DNA of 64,000 nt from Enterobacter sp. Bisph1 (GTDB lineage: Bacteria; Pseudomonadota; Gammaproteobacteria; Enterobacterales; Enterobacteriaceae): the NCBI RefSeq assembly GCF_000814905.1, contig NZ_JXAG01000032.1, positions 115,001-179,000 of the forward strand, written 5' to 3'. The notes under the pieces are model-generated. The model did no database searches, was not told the origin of the DNA, and saw nothing but the letters and a program-made list of their open reading frames with translations. The number at the start of each line of letters is the position of its first letter. Position 1 is the stretch's first letter. Below are positions 59,146 through 64,000 of this stretch, one piece after another. Position numbers and translations under genes: made by a program.

Positions 59146-60057
59146 TTAGGCTTTGCCAATACCTACAGCATCTTCCAGCCAGGTTTTAAATTCCGCACCC
59201 AGCGTTTTATGACGAATACCGTATTCTACAAAAGCGCGCATATAACCGAGTTTATTCCCGCAGTCGTGGCTTTTACCTTTCATATGATAGGCTTCTACGG
59301 TTTCTTTCTCGATTAGCATATCGATGGCATCGGTGAGCTGGATTTCATCGCCAGCGCCCGGAGGGGTTTTTGACAGCAGCGGCCAAATTTCAGCGCTCAG
59401 TACATAGCGGCCCACAACAGCCAGGTTAGATGGCGCGACGTTGGCTTTTGGTTTTTCAACCACGCCCACCATAGGCACGCTATCGCCCGGATTCAGGGTC
59501 GCGCCTTTGCAATCTACCACGCCGTAGGCGGTGACATCGTCAACAGGCTCAACCATGATCTGGCTTGCGCCGCTTTCATCGAAACGCTTAATCATCTCAG
59601 CCAGGTTGTCCTGGGAAAGATCGGATTCAAATTCATCCAGAATAACGTCAGGGAGAATAACCGCGACAGGTTCATTACCGACAACCGGATGCGCGCACAG
59701 CACCGCATGACCCAGACCTTTAGCCAGACCCTGACGCACTTGCATAATGGTGACGTGCGGCGGGCAAATAGACTGCACTTCTTCCAGCAGCTGACGTTTA
59801 ACGCGTTTTTCCAGCATCGCTTCAAGTTCGAAACTGGTATCGAAATGGTTTTCGATAGAATTCTTAGACGAATGGGTTACCAGAACAATTTCCGTGATAC
59901 CAGCAGCGATACACTCATTTACAACGTACTGGATTAATGGCTTATCAACCAGCGGAAGCATTTCTTTAGGAATTGCTTTCGTCGCCGGTAACATCCTGGT
60001 TCCCAATCCCGCTACCGGGATTACAGCTTTAGTCACTTTCGAATTTATTGCAGCCAT
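59146..60057 (-). CDS. galU: UTP-glucose-1-phosphate uridylyltransferase GalU
   Basis: Encodes 303 residues starting [17 protein letters not shown], with AGGAG seven bases upstream; a frame to 60096 is rejected. The nucleotidyltransferase motif [19 protein letters not shown] binds [12 protein letters not shown] has the metal Asp. It makes UDP-glucose, the donor for LPS, capsule, trehalose and galactose use. The adjacent hns and rssB are as in K-12. Confidence 0.97.
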   Translation of the reverse strand: MAAINSKVTKAVIPVAGLGTRMLPATKAIPKEMLPLVDKPLIQYVVNECIAAGITEIVLVTHSSKNSIENHFDTSFELEAMLEKRVKRQLLEEVQSICPPHVTIMQVRQGLAKGLGHAVLCAHPVVGNEPVAVILPDVILDEFESDLSQDNLAEMIKRFDESGASQIMVEPVDDVTAYGVVDCKGATLNPGDSVPMVGVVEKPKANVAPSNLAVVGRYVLSAEIWPLLSKTPPGAGDEIQLTDAIDMLIEKETVEAYHMKGKSHDCGNKLGYMRAFVEYGIRHKTLGAEFKTWLEDAVGIGKA

Positions 60058-60254
60058 TGAAAATCTCCTGGACTGTCCATGTTTGGACATGTTCATGAAT
60101 TAACTCGCGTCTGAGTATATCAGTACCAACACATCGACCAGGTCTGAAAAGGACGCGCTTACCTCTAATTAGGACTAATACGTATAAGCTGCGGCGATAG
60201 TAACACCCCATTTATGCGCTGGGTAAATCTATCTGCATCGCACGAATCGTTCGC

Positions 60255-61268
60255 TCATTCCGCACTCAACATTAAGCGCAGACGTCCGCCTGCGCCCCAA
60301 ACTTGACATTGCCAGGCGTCACAACGCTGGCTCAGCTGATTTAAATAAGTATTACCCAGCGTACCGAGGGGCACACCATTGCTGATTTGAATTTGATGGT
60401 CGCCGGTATTTAACGTTGCGTTAAGCCCCGCTGAAACCAATATCAGATTCTTCAGTTCACTATGGTAATACCCCACCAGCAGAGGGAACTGCCCGGGTAA
60501 ATTTGCCTGGTGCAATAATTGATTGACCTGTTTGAGCAACGCGCCCATCTCAGGTAAACGCTGACGCTGGTGGGAAAGTTGTTCCTGCAATAGTCCGTTG
60601 AATAATGCGCGCAGCAGCAGTGCCGCTAACACACCGTTATTTCCTGCTCGCGTCACGTCGAGACAATAAAAAGCCAGATCGTGTTCCGATATCGGCGCGA
60701 TATCGAGTACGAGGCCCGGGCTTTCAACCGAAACCAACTGGCGATAATTCACCCGACAACCGGAAATAACTTGCTGTACTGGCGGCTGCAGCTCCTGTAA
60801 TAAATTCGCTGCGGCCTGCGGATTATCCACCAGCGCGTCCCAGTCCTGGAACAGCCGTTCCTCTTCTTCAACGCGTGAATTAAACATATTGGGGTAAAGA
60901 CAGGCGAAGAGGGTCTCTTTCAATCGATTGAGATCTTTCACGGGCTTCAGCACGACATCCTGTACGCCAAGACGCAAAGCCTTAGCGATATCGGCCATAT
61001 TTTCCGTCGCGGAAATGACCAGCACAGGGGTCTGCAGCCCTCGATTACGCAACGTTTCGATAAGTACCAGACCATTCATGCGTGGCATCGCAAGATCGCA
61101 AATCATTAGATCGGGCTTATTCACCGTCAACAGTTCGAGCGCATCGACCCCGTCGCAAGCAAGTAATGTTATCGCGCCTAACGATTGCAACCACGAATCC
61201 AGCAGCGAGCGGAAAACGGGCTCGTCTTCAACGATCAGTATCTGTTTTCCGGCCAACGGCTGCGTCAT
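60255..61268 (-). CDS. rssB: RssB, response regulator and RpoS adaptor
   Basis: Encodes 337 residues, as in E. coli. The receiver domain has the phosphorylated Asp58 in LMICDLAMPRMNG and Lys in VVLKPVKDLNR. The C-terminal part (about 155-337) is a degenerate PP2C-phosphatase fold. RssB delivers RpoS to ClpXP for degradation in growing cells and is countered by Ira anti-adaptors. It follows rssA by 91 bases and is probably read from the rssA promoter and an own RpoS-dependent one. Confidence 0.96.
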   Translation of the reverse strand: MTQPLAGKQILIVEDEPVFRSLLDSWLQSLGAITLLACDGVDALELLTVNKPDLMICDLAMPRMNGLVLIETLRNRGLQTPVLVISATENMADIAKALRLGVQDVVLKPVKDLNRLKETLFACLYPNMFNSRVEEEERLFQDWDALVDNPQAAANLLQELQPPVQQVISGCRVNYRQLVSVESPGLVLDIAPISEHDLAFYCLDVTRAGNNGVLAALLLRALFNGLLQEQLSHQRQRLPEMGALLKQVNQLLHQANLPGQFPLLVGYYHSELKNLILVSAGLNATLNTGDHQIQISNGVPLGTLGNTYLNQLSQRCDAWQCQVWGAGGRLRLMLSAE

Positions 61269-61359
61269 CTCATCTCCCCTGCCTTACGATAGATCAATAG
61301 TGGCATGCTTCAGCCATAAACGCCTGTCAGAATTTGCTGAAGTCTATGAAAAATTCTAG

Positions 61360-62262
61360 TTACGAAAGGGATCGTGCTAACGGAAGCAACTCATCCATCT
61401 TTTTCTCCGCCGCCAGGCGCCCCGCTGCAATCGCCGCATCCGCCCGATGAAAATCGAGGGTGGAAATTTGCGGACAAAGGGGCTGGAGCAGAATATCCGG
61501 CGGATCGCCGGCCATACGATTTCGTTTCAGCCGGTTTTCGAGCACCTGAATCGAGGTGCTCATAATCTCCATCGCCGTCGGTGCGACGGGACGTTTGGCC
61601 GTTAAGCGGCCGAGTTGGTCCCGTAGACGCTGATGCCAGCGCTGCGCGACCGGGCTATCGCTCTCATTGGAAGAAAGATTCATTGACAGCAGATCTTGCT
61701 GCGTCAGATGCGCGTCATGCTGTAAATCCACGGCAATCACCACATCCGCCCCTAACGCGCGGGTGAGGGATACGGGTACGGGATTGACAACGGCACCATC
61801 CACCAGCCAGTAGCCATTATGAGGAACCGGCGACATTAAGCCGGGCATACTGCATGAGGCGCGAACAGCATGATGCAGATCGCCTTCCGTAAACCAGAGC
61901 TCGCGCCCGGTGCTCAGGTTGGTCGCTACCGCGCCAAAACGCCTCTGGCAATGACTAAAATTCGCGAAAGGAAGCACCTCGCGATAGTGATTGAACACGC
62001 GTTCACCGCGCAGCAAACCACCCCGTCGCCATGATAGATCCATCAGTCGCAACACATCCCAGTAACGAAAAGAGCGAACCCACTCTTCCAGCGCCGGAAG
62101 ACGCCCGCACGCATAAGCCGCACCGACCAGAGAGCCAATCGAACATCCAGCCACAATATCAATTTCAATACCGGCGCGTTGCAATGCATTAATGACGCCA
62201 ATGTGCGACCAACCTCTGGCGGCGCCTGAACCGAGCGCCAGACCAATTTTTATCTTTCTCAT
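61360..62262 (-). CDS. rssA: RssA, patatin-like phospholipase family protein
   Basis: Encodes 300 residues. The patatin fold has the oxyanion motif GLALGSGAARGWSHIG, the nucleophile Ser in AGCSIGSLVG and the catalytic Asp in DGAVVNPVP. The lipid substrate is not known. It is the first gene of rssAB; in Serratia a related RssAB pair is a two-component system that is unrelated in structure. The divergent ychJ begins 112 bases away. Confidence 0.94.
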   Translation of the reverse strand: MRKIKIGLALGSGAARGWSHIGVINALQRAGIEIDIVAGCSIGSLVGAAYACGRLPALEEWVRSFRYWDVLRLMDLSWRRGGLLRGERVFNHYREVLPFANFSHCQRRFGAVATNLSTGRELWFTEGDLHHAVRASCSMPGLMSPVPHNGYWLVDGAVVNPVPVSLTRALGADVVIAVDLQHDAHLTQQDLLSMNLSSNESDSPVAQRWHQRLRDQLGRLTAKRPVAPTAMEIMSTSIQVLENRLKRNRMAGDPPDILLQPLCPQISTLDFHRADAAIAAGRLAAEKKMDELLPLARSLS

Positions 62263-62373
62263 TATGCTTCTTTCACTTCCCCTGGCTGACTGTAGCCACA
62301 GCGCTACGGCTCAGTTAACATATTGCATCCCTGGCGCCAGCGCGCCGATATATTATCATCCTGGAATGCTATT

Positions 62374-62832
62374 TTGTCACAGTCTTGTCCTTGCGGTAGC
62401 GCTCTGGAGTATAGCCTATGTTGCCAGCCTTATCTGTCTGGTTCCGAGGTTGCGCCAGATCCGTCGCGCCTGATGCGGTCGCGCTATACGGCGTTTGTTT
62501 TACATCAGGCAGAGTACCTGGTAAAAACATGGCATCCCTCATGCGACGCCGAGGCGTTTCGCGAGCAAATAACCGCAGGTTTCGCCAATACAAGCTGGCG
62601 CGGCCTGACGATATTTGAACATGCTTACGGTGAAAATGATAATGAAGGCTTCGTCAGTTTTGTGGCGCGTTTTAGCGAACAAGGCAAAGACGGCGCGATC
62701 ATCGAACGCTCACGATTCTTAAAGGAATCGGGCCAGTGGTACTATATTGACGGAACCCGGCCACAGTTCGGCCGCAACGATCCCTGCCCTTGTGGGTCAG
62801 GCAAAAAATTCAAAAAATGCTGCGGGCAATAA
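62374..62832 (+). CDS. ychJ: YchJ, SEC-C motif protein
   Basis: Encodes 152 residues, the E. coli length, from a TTG start at 62374; no ATG is available in frame near it, and the upstream ATG at 62323 adds an unconserved tail. Two SEC-C-type zinc motifs frame the protein: [16 protein letters not shown] at the start and [17 protein letters not shown] at the end, with an NTF2-like middle ([20 protein letters not shown]). Similar metal-binding tails occur on SecA. Function unknown. Confidence 0.93.
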   Translation: MSQSCPCGSALEYSLCCQPYLSGSEVAPDPSRLMRSRYTAFVLHQAEYLVKTWHPSCDAEAFREQITAGFANTSWRGLTIFEHAYGENDNEGFVSFVARFSEQGKDGAIIERSRFLKESGQWYYIDGTRPQFGRNDPCPCGSGKKFKKCCGQ

Positions 62833-62880
62833 GCCAGCCAGCAAATTAAAGCAAACACCATCAACAGGATTTACCCGGCA

Positions 62881-63723
62881 ATGCACTCAACACAACGCAA
62901 AATTTTACGTACCATTTGCCCTGACCAAAAAGGCCTGATCGCGCGTATCACCAATATTTGTTACAAGCACGAGCTGAACATTGTGCAGAATAATGAGTTT
63001 GTCGATCACCGCACCGGTCGTTTCTTTATGCGCACCGAGCTTGAAGGTATTTTTAACGACACGACGTTGCTGGCGGATCTCGACAGCGCGTTGCCGGAAG
63101 GATCCGTGCGCGAGCTGAACCCGGCCGGTCGTCGCCGGGTGGTGATTCTGGTGACCAAAGAAGCGCATTGCCTTGGCGATTTGCTGATGAAAGCCAATTA
63201 CGGCGGGCTGGATGTCGAGATTGCGGCGGTTATCGGCAATCATGATACCCTTCGCTCTTTGGTTGAGCGCTTTGATATTCCGTTTGAGCTGGTAAGCCAC
63301 GAAGGTTTGACTCGTGAAGCCCATGACTTGCTGATGGCGCAGGCTATTGAGGCGCATCAGCCTGATTACGTGGTGCTGGCGAAATATATGCGCGTTCTGA
63401 CGCCGGAGTTTGTCTCGCGGTTCCCGAATAAGATCATTAATATTCACCACTCGTTCCTGCCCGCCTTTATTGGCGCGCGTCCTTATCACCAGGCTTACGA
63501 GCGCGGCGTGAAGATTGTCGGTGCGACGGCGCACTACGTGAATGACAATCTGGATGAGGGTCCGATTATTATGCAGGATGTGATTCATGTGGATCATACT
63601 TATACCGCCGAGGATATGATGCGCGCCGGTCGTGATGTTGAAAAGAACGTGTTAAGCCGTGCGCTGTACCAGGTTCTGGCGCAGCGTGTGTTCGTCTACG
63701 GTAACCGGACGATTATTCTTTAA
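62881..63723 (+). CDS. purU: Formyltetrahydrofolate deformylase PurU
   Basis: Encodes 280 residues, as in E. coli. An N-terminal ACT domain (about 8-80) senses glycine and methionine; the C-terminal formyltransferase-like domain has LAKYMRVLTPEF, INIHHSFLPAFIGA and GATAHYVNDNLDEGPII with the catalytic Asn/His/Asp. It hydrolyses 10-formyl-THF to formate and THF, balancing one-carbon units for purine synthesis. Followed by the tyrT promoter. Confidence 0.97.
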   Translation: MHSTQRKILRTICPDQKGLIARITNICYKHELNIVQNNEFVDHRTGRFFMRTELEGIFNDTTLLADLDSALPEGSVRELNPAGRRRVVILVTKEAHCLGDLLMKANYGGLDVEIAAVIGNHDTLRSLVERFDIPFELVSHEGLTREAHDLLMAQAIEAHQPDYVVLAKYMRVLTPEFVSRFPNKIINIHHSFLPAFIGARPYHQAYERGVKIVGATAHYVNDNLDEGPIIMQDVIHVDHTYTAEDMMRAGRDVEKNVLSRALYQVLAQRVFVYGNRTIIL

Positions 63724-63804
63724 AGGGCAATCGTCTGAATTGACTCGCTTTACTCCGTTGCGGATGAAAAGTACGCAATCAGTTCATCTGCGGCAAAGGA
63801 ATAC

Positions 63805-63832
63805 TTTACAGCGGCGCGTCATTTGATATGAT
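63805..63832 (+). promoter_or_regulatory. tyrT promoter
   Basis: TTTACA (63805-63810) and TATGAT (63827-63832) are 16 bases apart. The discriminator after the -10 is GC-rich (GCGCCGCGC), the hallmark of stringently controlled stable-RNA promoters. The stretch 63724-63804 upstream should hold UP and FIS sites, which I could not pin down. Confidence 0.88.
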
Positions 63833-63938
63833 GCGCCGCGCTTCCCGAGATGGAAGCGGCCAGTAATAAAGCGTTTAACTTTGTGTTGATGTTTCCAAAC
63901 AATAAATGGGAACACATCATAAAGGCGTTATACCCCGT

Positions 63939-64000
<62 letters not shown>

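Overview
The window looks like a stretch of an Enterobacteriaceae chromosome, close to Enterobacter, Kosakonia, Cronobacter or Leclercia; I cannot name the species. Gene order follows the Escherichia coli K-12 interval from the sap operon through trp, opp, adhE and hns to tyrT almost gene for gene. Most proteins match my recollection of the K-12 proteins in length and motifs. Both edges cut a gene: sapB at the left (C-terminal 109 codons) and a tRNA-Tyr gene at the right (first 62 bases).

Layout. 1-3007: sapBCDF, a peptide/potassium ABC transporter. 3326-4279: an AT-rich family 2 glycosyltransferase that I do not know from this place in E. coli. 4698-8891: fabI, yciW, rnb. 9190-12044: a PAS-GGDEF-EAL protein (PdeR/RpfR type) facing, with a 4-base overlap, an RpfF-type fatty-acid signal synthase; together they look like a complete DSF/BDSF signalling module. 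12238-18279: yciZ, yciT, osmB, yciH-pyrF, lapAB, pgpB, ribA. 18326-25813: acnA, three very small genes, cysB and topA, all on the minus strand. 26208-31646: yciN, sohB, yciK-btuR, rluB, yciO-rnm.

31724-38508: complete tryptophan operon with promoter, TrpR operator, leader peptide, attenuator, trpE, trpGD, trpCF, trpB, trpA and a terminator. 38825-40096: an ExuT-like hexuronate transporter with a perfect CRP half-site pair upstream, placed where K-12 has yciGFE. Then ompW, a YkgJ-type cysteine-cluster gene, yciC-yciB-yciA, tonB, yciI, yciY, clsA, yciU, oppABCDF, ychE, adhE, tdk, hns, galU, rssB-rssA, ychJ, purU and tyrT.

Most of the window is conserved housekeeping DNA: lipid and LPS control (fabI, lapAB, pgpB, clsA), cofactors (ribA, btuR, purU), RNA processing (rnb, rnm, rluB), global regulators (cysB, hns, rssB, yciT) and peptide import (sap, opp). 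The departures from the K-12 plan are the glycosyltransferase, rpfF beside rpfR, the lone sugar-acid transporter and the cysteine-cluster protein. The rpfF/rpfR pair is the most interesting of these, but its family is already described in Cronobacter and Burkholderia. I found no IS element, phage gene, CRISPR array or evident pseudogene.
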